From Dyadobacter sp. (GTDB taxonomy: Bacteria; Bacteroidota; Bacteroidia; Cytophagales; Spirosomataceae), in the NCBI RefSeq assembly GCF_017744695.1, contig NZ_JAGIAS010000004.1, positions 207,303 to 271,302 on the forward strand: a stretch of DNA of 64,000 nucleotides, read 5' to 3'. The notes under the pieces were generated by a model, which saw only the letters and a list, made by a program, of their open reading frames with translations, had not been told where the DNA came from and searched no databases. Both the position numbers and the translations under genes were made by a program. Shown here piece by piece: positions 8,796-17,341 of this stretch; the first letter of the stretch is position 1, and the number at the start of each line of letters is the position of its first letter.

Positions 8796-10010
8796 CTATC
8801 GAAGTTTCAAAGTCGCCAACGTCAAAATCGCAAGGATAATCCCGACGATCCAGAAACGCGTTACGATCTTCGCCTCGTGAATTCCCTTTTTCTGATAGTG
8901 ATGGTGCAGCGGCGACATCAGGAATATCCTTCGCCCTTCGCCGTATTTCTTTTTGGTGTATTTAAAATAGCTGACTTGTAATATCACCGACGCATTCTCG
9001 ACAATGAAGATCCCGCACATGACCGGGATCAGCCATTCCTTACGGATCGCCAGTGCCACCACGGCGATCACGCCGCCGAGCATCAAACTGCCCGTATCGC
9101 CCATGAACACCTGTGCTGGGTACGCATTATACCATAAAAACCCGACACAGGCCCCTATGAATGCCGCACAGAATATTACCAGCTCTCCCGAATTGGGGAT
9201 GTACATGATGTTGAGGTATTGCGAGAACTTCGTGTTACCCGACAAATAGGCCAGTACACCGAGCGTGAGTGCGATAATACCTGAAACTCCCGCAGCAAGG
9301 CCGTCGATCCCATCGGTAATGTTGGCGCCATTGGAGATCGCGGTAATGATGAAAATCGCGATGATCGTGTAGATAACCCAGGTATATTCTTCGGGCAACC
9401 AGCCAAAAAGCAGTGCCTTGTAGTCGAATTCGTTATTCTTGATGAACGGGATGGTGGTCACCGTCGGGTGGATGATGTCACGGTAACGCTGCACCTCACC
9501 CAAGCTGGAACTCAGCACCGGCTGGTCGTAGACCCTTATTTTGACATTATCATTAAACGAAAGCGTGATTCCGACGATCAATCCCAACCCTACCTGGCCG
9601 ACGATTTTAAAACGTCCGGCCAAGCCATCCTTATTGTTCCTGAATTTTTTCAGATAATCATCCAAAAACCCGATACCTCCCGTCCAGACAGCCGTAATGA
9701 GCAGCAAAACGATGTAGACATTACTCAACTTGGCAAACAGCAAAACGGGGATCAGCAGCGAGGCCAGGATGATGAAGCCACCCATGGTAGGCGTGCCCGC
9801 TTTCTCCATCTGCCCTGCCAATCCAAGATCTCGGATCGACTCGCCCATTTGCTTTCTCCGGAGCAGATTGATGATCGACTTCCCGTAGGCGGCGGCGATG
9901 AAAAGCGACAAAACCGTCGCACCCAACGCCCTGAACGAGATGTACTGGAATACCCCGGCCCCGGGAATGTTGAATTGTTTGTCTAAGTAATCGAAGAGAT
10001 AATAGAGCAT
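8796..10010 (-). CDS. mraY: Phospho-N-acetylmuramoyl-pentapeptide transferase
   Basis: This 404-residue integral membrane enzyme moves phospho-MurNAc-pentapeptide from UDP onto undecaprenyl phosphate, giving lipid I, the first membrane step of peptidoglycan synthesis. About ten hydrophobic helices are visible. Diagnostic motifs are GTPTMGGF, the Asp pair in GFLDDYLKK, NITDGIDGLAAG, and the HHHYQKKG loop near the C-terminus. It is longer than E. coli MraY (360) because of an insertion after the second Asp motif, as is usual in Bacteroidota. It is the last gene of the minus-strand division cluster in this window; murD, ftsW and murG do not follow. Confidence 0.97.
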   Translation of the reverse strand: MLYYLFDYLDKQFNIPGAGVFQYISFRALGATVLSLFIAAAYGKSIINLLRRKQMGESIRDLGLAGQMEKAGTPTMGGFIILASLLIPVLLFAKLSNVYIVLLLITAVWTGGIGFLDDYLKKFRNNKDGLAGRFKIVGQVGLGLIVGITLSFNDNVKIRVYDQPVLSSSLGEVQRYRDIIHPTVTTIPFIKNNEFDYKALLFGWLPEEYTWVIYTIIAIFIITAISNGANITDGIDGLAAGVSGIIALTLGVLAYLSGNTKFSQYLNIMYIPNSGELVIFCAAFIGACVGFLWYNAYPAQVFMGDTGSLMLGGVIAVVALAIRKEWLIPVMCGIFIVENASVILQVSYFKYTKKKYGEGRRIFLMSPLHHHYQKKGIHEAKIVTRFWIVGIILAILTLATLKLR

Positions 10011-10081
10011 GAAAAAGCGTGTTGGGATGACGGCTGCAAAATTGGTTTTTTTAATAGACTACGCCAAAAGCATAGTGATTT

Positions 10082-11557
10082 TTAATTGCCCGCCCGTTTT
10101 GCGAACACTTCCATCAGCACCTCCTTATCATCAAAATGGTGTTTTACACCTTTTACGTCCTGGTAATTCTCATGCCCTTTACCTGCGATCAGGATAATGT
10201 CCCCCGGCGCCGCTTCCAGTCCGGCTTTAAGAATAGCCTCGTGGCGGTCTTCGATCACCGTTGTTTTTTTGTAATCTAACGGCGGTACGCCCTTACGCAT
10301 CTGGTCGAGGATGTCCATGGGATCTTCGAACCGCGGGTTATCCGACGTCAGGATCACGCGGTTGCTATACCGGCAGGCTATTTCCGCCATTTTAGGCCGC
10401 TTTTCGGCGTCGCGGTTGCCACCGCAACCCACTACCGTCACGACCTGCTCATTTCCCTGCCGCAAATGCGTGATCGTTTCGAGCACGTTTTCGAGCGCGT
10501 CGGGCGTGTGCGCGTAATCCACGATACCCACGATATGGTCCGCGGAATGGAATTGCTCGAAGCGCCCCGGAGGACTTTTCAGATTCGAAAGTTCTGTCAA
10601 AACGGCTTCTTCGTTCTCTCCCAAAAGCACCGCTGCACCATATACCGCAAGCAGGTTATAGGCATTGAACCGACCGATCACGCGGAACCAGACTTCCTGA
10701 TTGTTGATCTCCATATGCATCCCCGCAAGGGTATCGGAGATGATCTTGCCTTTGAAAGTCGCAAGCGTTTGGAGCGAGTAAGTCTCGACGCGTGCTTTCG
10801 TATTTTGCACCATCACATTACCCCGCCGGTCGTCGATATTTACCAACGCGAACGCTGATTTGGGCAATGCATCGAAAAAGCCCTTTTTGGCTTTGATATA
10901 GTTATCGAAAGTCTTGTGGAAATCGAGGTGGTCGTGGGTAATGTTGGTAAAAATACCCCCGGCGAAATGCAGACCGGTAATGCGGTGCTGCGCCACGGAA
11001 TGCGAGCTTACTTCCATAAACACGTGGCTGCAATTACTTGCGGCCATCTGCGCCAGCAATGCATTCAATGCAACGGCATCGGGCGTGGTATGCGTGGACG
11101 GTATCACCTCGTCTTCGATCTGATTCTGAACCGTTGACAGCAACCCGCAACGGTACCCCAACGCCCTGAAAAGCTGGAACAGGAACGTGGCCACCGAAGT
11201 TTTGCCATTGGTCCCGGTTACCCCAACGAGCTTTACTTTTTTGGATGGATACCCGTAAAATGCGGCTGCGATCAGCCCCATTGCCGCGGCGGAATCCTCC
11301 GCCTGGATGTAGGTAACATCCTCCCTTACACTTTGGGGCAGCTCCTCGCATAATATGGCCGTCGCGCCAAGTTCAGCAGCCGTGTGGATAAACTGATGGC
11401 CGTCTACCTGTGTGCCGCGCAATGCTACAAAAAGGCTTCCCGGCAGTACTTTTCTGGAATCCAGAATGATATTCTTGACCTTGACATCGGCGTAACCATG
11501 AATAGTGGCCCCTTTTACTTCGCCGAGCAGGCTGCTCAACACTTGTTCGTTTTCCAT
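10082..11557 (-). CDS. murE: UDP-MurNAc-L-Ala-D-Glu:meso-diaminopimelate ligase
   Basis: The 491-residue cytoplasmic Mur ligase adds the third stem residue to the peptidoglycan precursor using ATP. The P-loop GTNGKT is at residues 115-120, the central domain carries the THTTPDA loop, and the C-terminal domain has TSDNPRFEDP; the DNPR motif is the one that selects meso-diaminopimelate rather than lysine. It ends with the GKGHE motif. Length is normal. It lies 6 bp downstream of ftsI and 71 bp upstream of mraY on the same strand, so it is part of one transcription unit. Confidence 0.97.
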   Translation of the reverse strand: MENEQVLSSLLGEVKGATIHGYADVKVKNIILDSRKVLPGSLFVALRGTQVDGHQFIHTAAELGATAILCEELPQSVREDVTYIQAEDSAAAMGLIAAAFYGYPSKKVKLVGVTGTNGKTSVATFLFQLFRALGYRCGLLSTVQNQIEDEVIPSTHTTPDAVALNALLAQMAASNCSHVFMEVSSHSVAQHRITGLHFAGGIFTNITHDHLDFHKTFDNYIKAKKGFFDALPKSAFALVNIDDRRGNVMVQNTKARVETYSLQTLATFKGKIISDTLAGMHMEINNQEVWFRVIGRFNAYNLLAVYGAAVLLGENEEAVLTELSNLKSPPGRFEQFHSADHIVGIVDYAHTPDALENVLETITHLRQGNEQVVTVVGCGGNRDAEKRPKMAEIACRYSNRVILTSDNPRFEDPMDILDQMRKGVPPLDYKKTTVIEDRHEAILKAGLEAAPGDIILIAGKGHENYQDVKGVKHHFDDKEVLMEVFAKRAGN

Positions 11558-11563
11558 GAAGGA

Positions 11564-13708
11564 TTATTGTAATGTAAGCAGGATTGTCTTGCTTCCTGAT
11601 TTGTTGCTGCCCGGCGGTATCGATTGCTCTACCACCTTGCCCGAGCCTTTGAATGTTACCCTGAAACCTTTGTTTTCCATTAAATACAAAGCATCCCGCA
11701 TCGACATGCCTTGCAGGTTCGGTACATCGCGCGAGTCGACCTCGCGCGGATTCCATTTGGTTTTGCCTTTTTTATAGAGCGACGCCGCAGCATATTCGCT
11801 TTCCTCCGGCGCTGGCGTCATGTTCAGGGTTTTACTGATCACATTCAGATCATTGGTAATCCCCGCCCATTTCACATCCTCCGATTTCTCGGGGACAGAA
11901 TCTCTAACCGGTTTTTGAATGGCCACATCATAAGCGTAAATACGGTCGGCGACTTCCTTGAAAACAGGGGCGGCGACACTTCCTGCATACCGGGTGTAGT
12001 CGGCACCCGTGCTTTTCGGGTTGTCGATGATCACAATGCAGCTGTATTTGGGCTTATCTGCCGGGAAATAGCCCGCAAATGAAGTATAGTTCTTACCCTC
12101 GGTATAAACCCCGTTGATCAGCTTCCGCGCAGTGCCGGTTTTCCCGGCGATTTGGTATAAATCGCTTTTAATATGCTTCGCCAAACCTGCGTTCACCACC
12201 CCTTCGAGCATCTTTTTCACCTTCCGGATCGTTTCAGGCGAGCAAATCGGCTTTTCTTCCACATATGGAGGGATCTTGTCTTCGATTTCCTCCGCATTAC
12301 GGATTTCGCGCACGATCATCGGGCGTACCCAGTAACCATTATTCGCCACCGCGTTGTAGAATGCCAGCGTTTGCAAGGGCGTCATCTGCATTTCATAGCC
12401 ATGCGCCATGAAATACATCGAGTAGCTGCTCCATTGCTTCGACTTGCGGTCGCGGATCAATGGCGGCTTTTCGCCTTTCATGTGAATGCCGGTTGGCTGC
12501 GTGAGATGGAATTGTTTGAGATAACTCAGGTATTTGTCGGGCTTGTTGGCAAAATACCGCTGCATGAGTTGCACAATGCCGATGTTGGACGACTTCTCCA
12601 AAACCTGCGAAGCCGTAATGGTACCAAAGCCTCCTCGGTGCGCATCACGGATAATATGGTTGCGAAACTTCATCGCGCCGTCTCCGGTATTGACCGTCAC
12701 CTGATCCGGGTCCATATGGGTTTCTTCAAGCAGGGCCATCATCGTGGCCAGCTTGAAGGTCGATCCGGGGTCGTTGCTGCCTGCCAACGCGTAGTTGAAA
12801 ACTTCCTCGTATTTACCGGGGCCGCGTTTGGTAAGGTTCGCCATGGCTTTGATTTCACCCGTAGCCACTTCCATAATGATCACCGAGCCAAAATCCGCGT
12901 CCATTTCGAGCAGCTTCCGGCGCAATGCGATCTCGGTGCGCTCCTGGTAGTTCATATCCAGCGTAGTGTAAATGTCCCTTCCCGCCGCCGGTTGTACATT
13001 CAATGCATCCCCGACCGGGATTTTCAACCCGCCTTCTACTTTTTCAACCCATCCGATACCCGGTCTTCCTTCGAGCTGCTTGTCAAAACTGGCTTCCAGG
13101 CCAATATACCCGCGTCCGCTTTTCGGATCGATGCCTCCGATCGTACGGTCGGCCATCGGGCTGAATGGCTTGTAGCGTTTGTAGATCGTTTCGAACTTGC
13201 CGCCGCCGCCTTTACGGTCTTTGGCAAAAAACGGCCACTTTTTAAGCCGCTCGCGCTCCAAATGCGTAATTTCTTTGCTTTTCAGGCGCAGGTACCGCTT
13301 GCTCTTGCTCACGCGGTAGCGCATGATCTTGCTTTTGTAGCCTTCCGCGGTGTTTTCCTTGAAGTTCTTGGCCAGTAGCGACGCCAGCTCATCGATGTGG
13401 TTGTAGAAATAGGCCGAATCAGCCACTTTGGTATCAAAACCAACATAGTAATATGGCAATGAGGTAGCGAGCAAGCTTTTGTCGCTTGCGTAGATGTTCC
13501 CGCGCATCGCCGGGATCGTATCGAGTTTCAGGTCGTTCTTTTCGGAATACTCCGCCCAGGTTTTTCCCTTGAATGTATCGTAATACTGAACCCGAATCAG
13601 CTTGACGAAAACCATAATCGCCAGCAAAAACAGCATCCAGCCGACCAAACGGGCCCGGTTGATCAGCGCTTTTTTATTGTTCTGACCGCTTTCGACTTCG
13701 TTTTTCAT
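11564..13708 (-). CDS. ftsI: Division transpeptidase PBP3/FtsI with one PASTA domain
   Basis: This 714-residue class B penicillin-binding protein crosslinks septal peptidoglycan. It has a short cytoplasmic tail, one membrane helix at about residues 20-40, a dimerisation domain, and a transpeptidase domain with the three active-site motifs STFK (Ser near 315), SSN and KTG (near 520). The last 60 residues are a single PASTA domain (VPNLQGMSMRDAL), which binds uncrosslinked muropeptide in other species. It sits between ftsL and murE, the canonical place for ftsI. Confidence 0.95.
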   Translation of the reverse strand: MKNEVESGQNNKKALINRARLVGWMLFLLAIMVFVKLIRVQYYDTFKGKTWAEYSEKNDLKLDTIPAMRGNIYASDKSLLATSLPYYYVGFDTKVADSAYFYNHIDELASLLAKNFKENTAEGYKSKIMRYRVSKSKRYLRLKSKEITHLERERLKKWPFFAKDRKGGGGKFETIYKRYKPFSPMADRTIGGIDPKSGRGYIGLEASFDKQLEGRPGIGWVEKVEGGLKIPVGDALNVQPAAGRDIYTTLDMNYQERTEIALRRKLLEMDADFGSVIIMEVATGEIKAMANLTKRGPGKYEEVFNYALAGSNDPGSTFKLATMMALLEETHMDPDQVTVNTGDGAMKFRNHIIRDAHRGGFGTITASQVLEKSSNIGIVQLMQRYFANKPDKYLSYLKQFHLTQPTGIHMKGEKPPLIRDRKSKQWSSYSMYFMAHGYEMQMTPLQTLAFYNAVANNGYWVRPMIVREIRNAEEIEDKIPPYVEEKPICSPETIRKVKKMLEGVVNAGLAKHIKSDLYQIAGKTGTARKLINGVYTEGKNYTSFAGYFPADKPKYSCIVIIDNPKSTGADYTRYAGSVAAPVFKEVADRIYAYDVAIQKPVRDSVPEKSEDVKWAGITNDLNVISKTLNMTPAPEESEYAAASLYKKGKTKWNPREVDSRDVPNLQGMSMRDALYLMENKGFRVTFKGSGKVVEQSIPPGSNKSGSKTILLTLQ

Positions 13709-13729
13709 GAGGCGTTGAGAAAAAACGGC

Positions 13730-14143
13730 TTATTCTTCGTCTTCTTTTAAAATGATTTTCTTAGGCGGGGTAAGGTTTTCAACCAATCCTTCGGCCTGTA
13801 CTTTTTCCACCACTACGGACTGCTTCCCGGCCCGCTCATATTCGGCATGGATGGAAGTATATTCCGCTTTCAGGTCGTCAACCTCCTTTTTGAGCTTGAT
13901 GCTTTTCCGTACATAATCCTCCGATTGGAACCCGATGCGCTCGTAAGCCACGAGCAATATGATCACCCATCCGAAATAGTAAAAATATTTCACCGGCAAA
14001 CGCTCTTCCTGCCCCGGCAGCTTCTCACCGAAAACCTTGTCGAGCGGCAAAAACTTGTTCAGCCAGTTGAACAGTGAATATTCCCGCTTCCGTTTCGGCG
14101 GTTTAGGCGGCATCGGCTTTGGGCGTTTTCTATTTTCAGCCAT
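13730..14143 (-). CDS. ftsL: FtsL-like divisome protein
   Basis: The product (137 residues) has a Pro/Lys-rich cytoplasmic N-terminus, one membrane helix at about residues 52-68 (YYFGWVIILLVAY) and a periplasmic coiled coil at about 72-115. This layout, its size and its position between rsmH and ftsI match FtsL, which bridges FtsB/FtsQ and FtsI at the septum. Sequence identity in this family is always low, so the name rests mostly on position. The 245-bp gap upstream, to rsmH, is unusual inside this operon and holds a long hairpin element. Confidence 0.85.
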   Translation of the reverse strand: MAENRKRPKPMPPKPPKRKREYSLFNWLNKFLPLDKVFGEKLPGQEERLPVKYFYYFGWVIILLVAYERIGFQSEDYVRKSIKLKKEVDDLKAEYTSIHAEYERAGKQSVVVEKVQAEGLVENLTPPKKIILKEDEE

Positions 14144-14180
14144 GCGTAACGTTACGTTAAGTATTTGAGCGACTAGGTTT

Positions 14181-14370
14181 GGTCAGGAGGTAGTCATTTG
14201 TGGTCAAGTGTTGTCAGGAATGGTCATTTATTGCGGTCCGCCGCGCGGTAAGGTATTGTCATTAATGGTCAGGGGTGGTCATTTATCGCAAAAAATCTCT
14301 CTCAATACTATCCATTACTACTTCTGACAACACCTGACTACCAATGACTACACTTGACAATACCTGACAA
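14181..14370 (-). repeat. Decamer hairpin element, copy A (after rsmH)
   Basis: On the plus strand GTCA occurs at 14182, 14193, 14203, 14213, 14223, then after a GC-rich core (14231-14250) at 14258, 14268 and 14278. The inverted motif TGAC occurs at 14325, 14335, 14345, 14355 and 14365, exactly 10 nt apart. Read in the direction of rsmH transcription the order is GTCA arm, GAGAGAG-containing loop, TGAC arm, then CCGCGCGGCGG core. It begins about 20 nt after the rsmH stop codon and fills the rsmH-ftsL gap. It is homologous to copies at 45603-45736 and 61587-61738. Confidence 0.85.
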
Positions 14371-14388
14371 CATCATACACCGGCACCA

Positions 14389-15306
14389 TCAAGCCCTGGT
14401 CGCAATCCGCAATTTGGCGCTCCGGGCGCGCGGGTTTACGGCTACCTCTTCCGCAGTGGCTTCGACGGGCTTGCGTGTCACGCTTTTCAGCGATTTGATC
14501 TCGTTCCCATAAAAGTCCTTCTCTACTTCTCCGTAAAACTTCCCTTTTTGAATGTAATTTTTCACGAGCCTGTCTTCCAGCGAATGGTACGACATCACCA
14601 CCAGTCTGCCGTCGGGCGTGAGCACCTCGGGCACCTGCGTGAGGAACTCTTCGAGCACTGCCAGTTCATCATTCACCTCGATCCGCAACGCCTGGAACAC
14701 CTGTGCGAAATACTTGTTCTCGCGGTGCTTGGGCGCGTAGCGCATGAGAATGCTTTTCAGGTCATTAACGGTTTCGATGGGCGTATTGTATCTGGCTGCG
14801 ATAATCGCCTCCGCAGCGGTGCGGGCATTGGTTACTTCTCCATACATTCCCAGAATGCGTTGCAATTCCCCTGCCGAGCGTGTTTTAAGCACTTCCCGGG
14901 CCGTTTTTTCGGTATTCGGATTCATGCGCATGTCCAGGTCGGCGTCAAAACGGGTAGAAAACCCCCGCTCGGGCGTGTTGATCTGGTGCGACGAAACACC
15001 CAGATCGGCCAGGATGCCGTTCACTTGCGGCGCCTTATTCAGTTTCAGGTAACGTTTCAAGTGCCTGAAATTGGCCGGGATGAATGTAAACCGGGGATCA
15101 TCCTTGAATTCCAGCGCATTAGCGACAGCATCCGGGTCCTGGTCAAAAACAAGCAGCCGGCCGGTCGTAAGCCTTTCCAAAATGGCCCGCGAATGCCCGC
15201 CGCCACCAAAAGTAACGTCGACATAAATGCCATCGGGCTGTATTTGAAGGCCTTCCAGGCACTCGGACAACATGACGGGAACGTGGTAGGTACTAGGCGA
15301 ATCCAT
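14389..15306 (-). CDS. rsmH: 16S rRNA (cytosine(1402)-N(4))-methyltransferase
   Basis: The 305-residue enzyme methylates N4 of C1402 in the decoding centre of 16S rRNA using S-adenosylmethionine. The SAM-binding motif FGGGGHSRAIL is near residues 33-44, with ADLGVSSHQ and the conserved MSYHSLEDR further on. Length is normal. It is the first gene of the division cluster here; mraZ, which usually precedes it, is absent and a divergent redoxin gene lies upstream instead. A -7 like element (TAAGTTTG) lies at 15356-15363. Confidence 0.97.
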   Translation of the reverse strand: MDSPSTYHVPVMLSECLEGLQIQPDGIYVDVTFGGGGHSRAILERLTTGRLLVFDQDPDAVANALEFKDDPRFTFIPANFRHLKRYLKLNKAPQVNGILADLGVSSHQINTPERGFSTRFDADLDMRMNPNTEKTAREVLKTRSAGELQRILGMYGEVTNARTAAEAIIAARYNTPIETVNDLKSILMRYAPKHRENKYFAQVFQALRIEVNDELAVLEEFLTQVPEVLTPDGRLVVMSYHSLEDRLVKNYIQKGKFYGEVEKDFYGNEIKSLKSVTRKPVEATAEEVAVNPRARSAKLRIATRA

Positions 15307-15355
15307 TTGTTAAAAGCAATGTACTGAGGAACTATTTCCGGCAATCCGGCAGTTA

Positions 15356-15363
15356 CAAACTTA
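15356..15363 (-). promoter_or_regulatory. Candidate -7 element for the rsmH-ftsL-ftsI-murE-mraY operon
   Basis: On the minus strand this reads TAAGTTTG, a match to the Bacteroidota TAnnTTTG consensus, about 50 nt upstream of the rsmH start. I see no clear TTG at -33, so this is moderate evidence. Confidence 0.45.
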
Positions 15364-15402
15364 GCAATTTTCAAGCGTAGGAATCACGCCCGCGCGGGGA
15401 AT

Positions 15403-15410
15403 TAATTTTG
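15403..15410 (+). promoter_or_regulatory. Candidate -7 element for the TlpA-like gene
   Basis: TAATTTTG matches TAnnTTTG. It ends 37 nt before ATG 15447 but only 10 nt before ATG 15420, which favours the downstream start. No clear -33 box is visible. Confidence 0.4.
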
Positions 15411-15446
15411 ACACCACTAATGTCTTTCAACACCAGTAAATTGCAT

Positions 15447-16694
15447 ATGAGACTCCTATTATTGTTTGGAATACTTTCATCTTTTATCATCTCAACGAGT
15501 TTTCCAGCGTTCTCCGACACGCCCGTAAAATCGGGTATCTGGCGGGCCACGCTCACCCGAGACAAGCAAAAGCTGCCCCTCCTCCTGGATATTTCGCCAA
15601 ATCCAGATGGCAAAACGCTCTCCGTACACATCATTAACGGAACGGAAAAGCTTAAAATGGACAGCAGCTATTTCCAGAACGACTCGCTCGTAATCCCGAT
15701 GATGATGTTCGATGCCAAAATCGTCGCCAAATCGACCGGTGACGAGTTGAAAGGCACTTACTACCGCTATGCCAACGGCGTTGTGGCGGGCTCATTGCCC
15801 TTCGAGGCCGAGCAGGGCGAAAATTATAAGTTTTTCAAAAAAGGCGAAGCCAAAAGCAGCCGTAATGTGAGCGGCAAATGGGCCACTACCTTTAAGAACC
15901 CGGCCACCGGCGACGAAACTATTGCCGTAGGAAACTTTACGCAGCAGGGTACCGACGTATCCGGCTCGTTCCTGACCCCGACCGGCGATTACCGCTTCCT
16001 GACAGGCTCGGTCAATGGCGACAGCCTTTATTTATCCACATTCGACGGTTCCTTCGCGATGCTTTTCAAAGCAGGCTTCCAGCCCGATGGTTCTTTGAGC
16101 GGCAACCAGTGGTCTGGTGTAAAAGCATTTAAAACCTGGACCGCGAAGCCCGATCCAAATGCAAAGTTGCCGGACGCGACCAAAATGACATTTCTCAAAC
16201 CAGGCCATGAAAGCGTGGATTTCACTTTGCAAGATACCAAGGGCAAAACCTGGACACTGAAAGACCCGCGTTTCGCCGGCAAGCCGGTCATCATCCAGAT
16301 CATGGGCTCGTGGTGCCCCAACTGTATGGATGAAACCAACTACCTCGCGCCCTGGTATAAAAAGAACAAAAGCCGCGGTGTCGAAATCGTCGGGCTGTCG
16401 TTCGAGCGCTCCGATAAGCCTGAAATTGCCAATCCTAAAATCGACAAAATGGTACACCGCTTCGGAATCGAATACCCCGTGGTGCTCGCTGGTACCAGCT
16501 CGGATGCTTCCACGGCGAAGGCGTTGCCGATGCTCAACAAGGTGATGTCGTACCCGACTACCATTTTTATCGACAAGTCCGGAAAGGTCCGGGAGATCCA
16601 TACGGGCTTCAATGGCCCGGGTACCGGCCACTACTACGACGAGTTCGTGGCTGACTTCAATACCTTAATGGATAAGCTCATCAGCGAGAAATAA
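15447..16694 (+). CDS. Secreted TlpA-like thiol-disulfide redoxin
   Basis: From ATG 15447 the protein has 415 residues; this start gives a good signal peptide (MRLLLLFGILSSFIIS) and fits the promoter, though ATG 15420 is possible. Residues about 25-245 are a beta-rich region that resembles the N-terminal lipocalin-like part seen in many Bacteroidota redoxins. Residues about 255-415 are a thioredoxin fold of the AhpC/TSA-TlpA type with the active site WCPNC (Cys290 and Cys293) and cis-Pro in SYPTTIF. It probably reduces disulfides outside the cytoplasm. A hairpin terminator follows the stop. The partner is unknown. Confidence 0.88.
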   Translation: MRLLLLFGILSSFIISTSFPAFSDTPVKSGIWRATLTRDKQKLPLLLDISPNPDGKTLSVHIINGTEKLKMDSSYFQNDSLVIPMMMFDAKIVAKSTGDELKGTYYRYANGVVAGSLPFEAEQGENYKFFKKGEAKSSRNVSGKWATTFKNPATGDETIAVGNFTQQGTDVSGSFLTPTGDYRFLTGSVNGDSLYLSTFDGSFAMLFKAGFQPDGSLSGNQWSGVKAFKTWTAKPDPNAKLPDATKMTFLKPGHESVDFTLQDTKGKTWTLKDPRFAGKPVIIQIMGSWCPNCMDETNYLAPWYKKNKSRGVEIVGLSFERSDKPEIANPKIDKMVHRFGIEYPVVLAGTSSDASTAKALPMLNKVMSYPTTIFIDKSGKVREIHTGFNGPGTGHYYDEFVADFNTLMDKLISEK

Positions 16695-16712
16695 TAAGCA
16701 AAGACAGCAGAG

Positions 16713-16745
16713 CACACCGTCACCTATGAGGCGGTGTGTTTTTTA
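16713..16745 (+). terminator. Terminator of the TlpA-like gene
   Basis: The arms CACACCG (16713-16719) and CGGTGTG (16732-16738) form the core of a hairpin followed by a T-run (16739-16744), about 20 nt after the stop codon. Confidence 0.75.
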
Positions 16746-16758
16746 TTGGTCCCAAATT

Positions 16759-16774
16759 AGTATGCTTGCATAAT
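16759..16774 (+). promoter_or_regulatory. Palindromic operator of the marR-fadN operon
   Basis: The site reads AGTATGCTTGCATAAT, a near-perfect palindrome (GTATGC-N2-GCATAC type). The same 16 bases occur on the minus strand at 51174-51189 upstream of fadE. Here it contains the TTG (16766-16768) that would be the -33 box of the promoter whose -7 element is at 16790-16797. It is the likely binding site of the MarR protein encoded just downstream. Confidence 0.75.
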
Positions 16775-16775
16775 A

Positions 16776-16792
16776 GTAAGCACATTGCTTAC
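16776..16792 (+). promoter_or_regulatory. Second inverted repeat over the marR promoter
   Basis: GTAAGC (16776-16781) and GCTTAC (16787-16792) are inverted around 5 nt. It resembles half of the AGTATGC operator and lies directly on the spacer and -7 element, so it may be a second, weaker regulator site. Confidence 0.5.
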
Positions 16793-16797
16793 ATTTG
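16790..16797 (+). promoter_or_regulatory. -7 element of the marR-fadN promoter
   Basis: TACATTTG is a full match to TAnnTTTG and lies 21 nt after the TTG at 16766-16768, a spacing usual for Bacteroidota. The MarR start codon is 40 nt downstream. Confidence 0.65.
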
Positions 16798-16837
16798 TGA
16801 CAAGGGCATTACCTGATACCAATAGCTTTTTGAAACG

Positions 16838-17302
16838 ATGCGCAAGGAAAAAACAATCGATTTCCAGATCAAGTGGGCCTGGCATTCCATATCGCGGATG
16901 TACAATGCCTATGCCGCCCGTTTTGACACAACGATGGCCGTCGGTTACGTCCTGCTGAACATCGACATTGAGCACGGCACGCCTGCTACGAAAATAGCCC
17001 CTTTGCTCGGTATGGAGCCGCGGAGCCTGGTGCGGATGCTGAAAAACCTGGAAGAAAGGGGCCTCATCCGCCGGGAAGTGAGTAAAGACGACAAGCGTTT
17101 CGTCCGCATTGTGCTCACAGAGCTCGGCAAAGAGAAACGCGAACTCGCACGCGAGGGCGTGATTTCCTTCAACACGATGATCCGCGATAAAATACCGCTG
17201 GATAAGCTGGTCGTGTTTTTTGATGTTATTAAAGATATAAACCGATTGGTGGAAGAAGAGAATCAGAAGCTGAAAGCAGGAGAAATGACCGAAGATCTCT
17301 GA
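16838..17302 (+). CDS. MarR-family regulator, probable controller of beta-oxidation
   Basis: The 154-residue protein is a winged-helix MarR regulator: dimerisation helices at both ends, recognition region ATKIAPLLGMEPRSLVRMLKNLEERGLIRR at about residues 50-78 (given here as its borders A-T-K to I-R-R), and wing DDKRFVRIVLTELG. It is 39 bp upstream of fadN on the same strand. The promoter carries a palindrome also present upstream of fadE and fadA, so I infer that this protein represses those genes and its own, perhaps released by an acyl-CoA. In Bacteroidota a MarR gene commonly heads the beta-oxidation operon. The ligand is not visible from sequence. Confidence 0.88.
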   Translation: MRKEKTIDFQIKWAWHSISRMYNAYAARFDTTMAVGYVLLNIDIEHGTPATKIAPLLGMEPRSLVRMLKNLEERGLIRREVSKDDKRFVRIVLTELGKEKRELAREGVISFNTMIRDKIPLDKLVVFFDVIKDINRLVEEENQKLKAGEMTEDL

Positions 17303-17341
17303 CGAACATCAATCCTATCCTGAAAACCAACCTTAGTAAAA

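Noticed and set aside
8516..8839. Plus-strand frame of 107 codons beyond the small coiled-coil gene
   Set aside because: It runs through a terminator, a perfect hairpin and a C/T-rich run, so it is not protein-coding.
12173..13378. Plus-strand frame of 401 codons over ftsI
   Set aside because: Shadow of ftsI; no domain and biased composition.
15307..15446. mraZ upstream of rsmH
   Set aside because: The space is only about 140 bp and holds promoter elements, not a gene.
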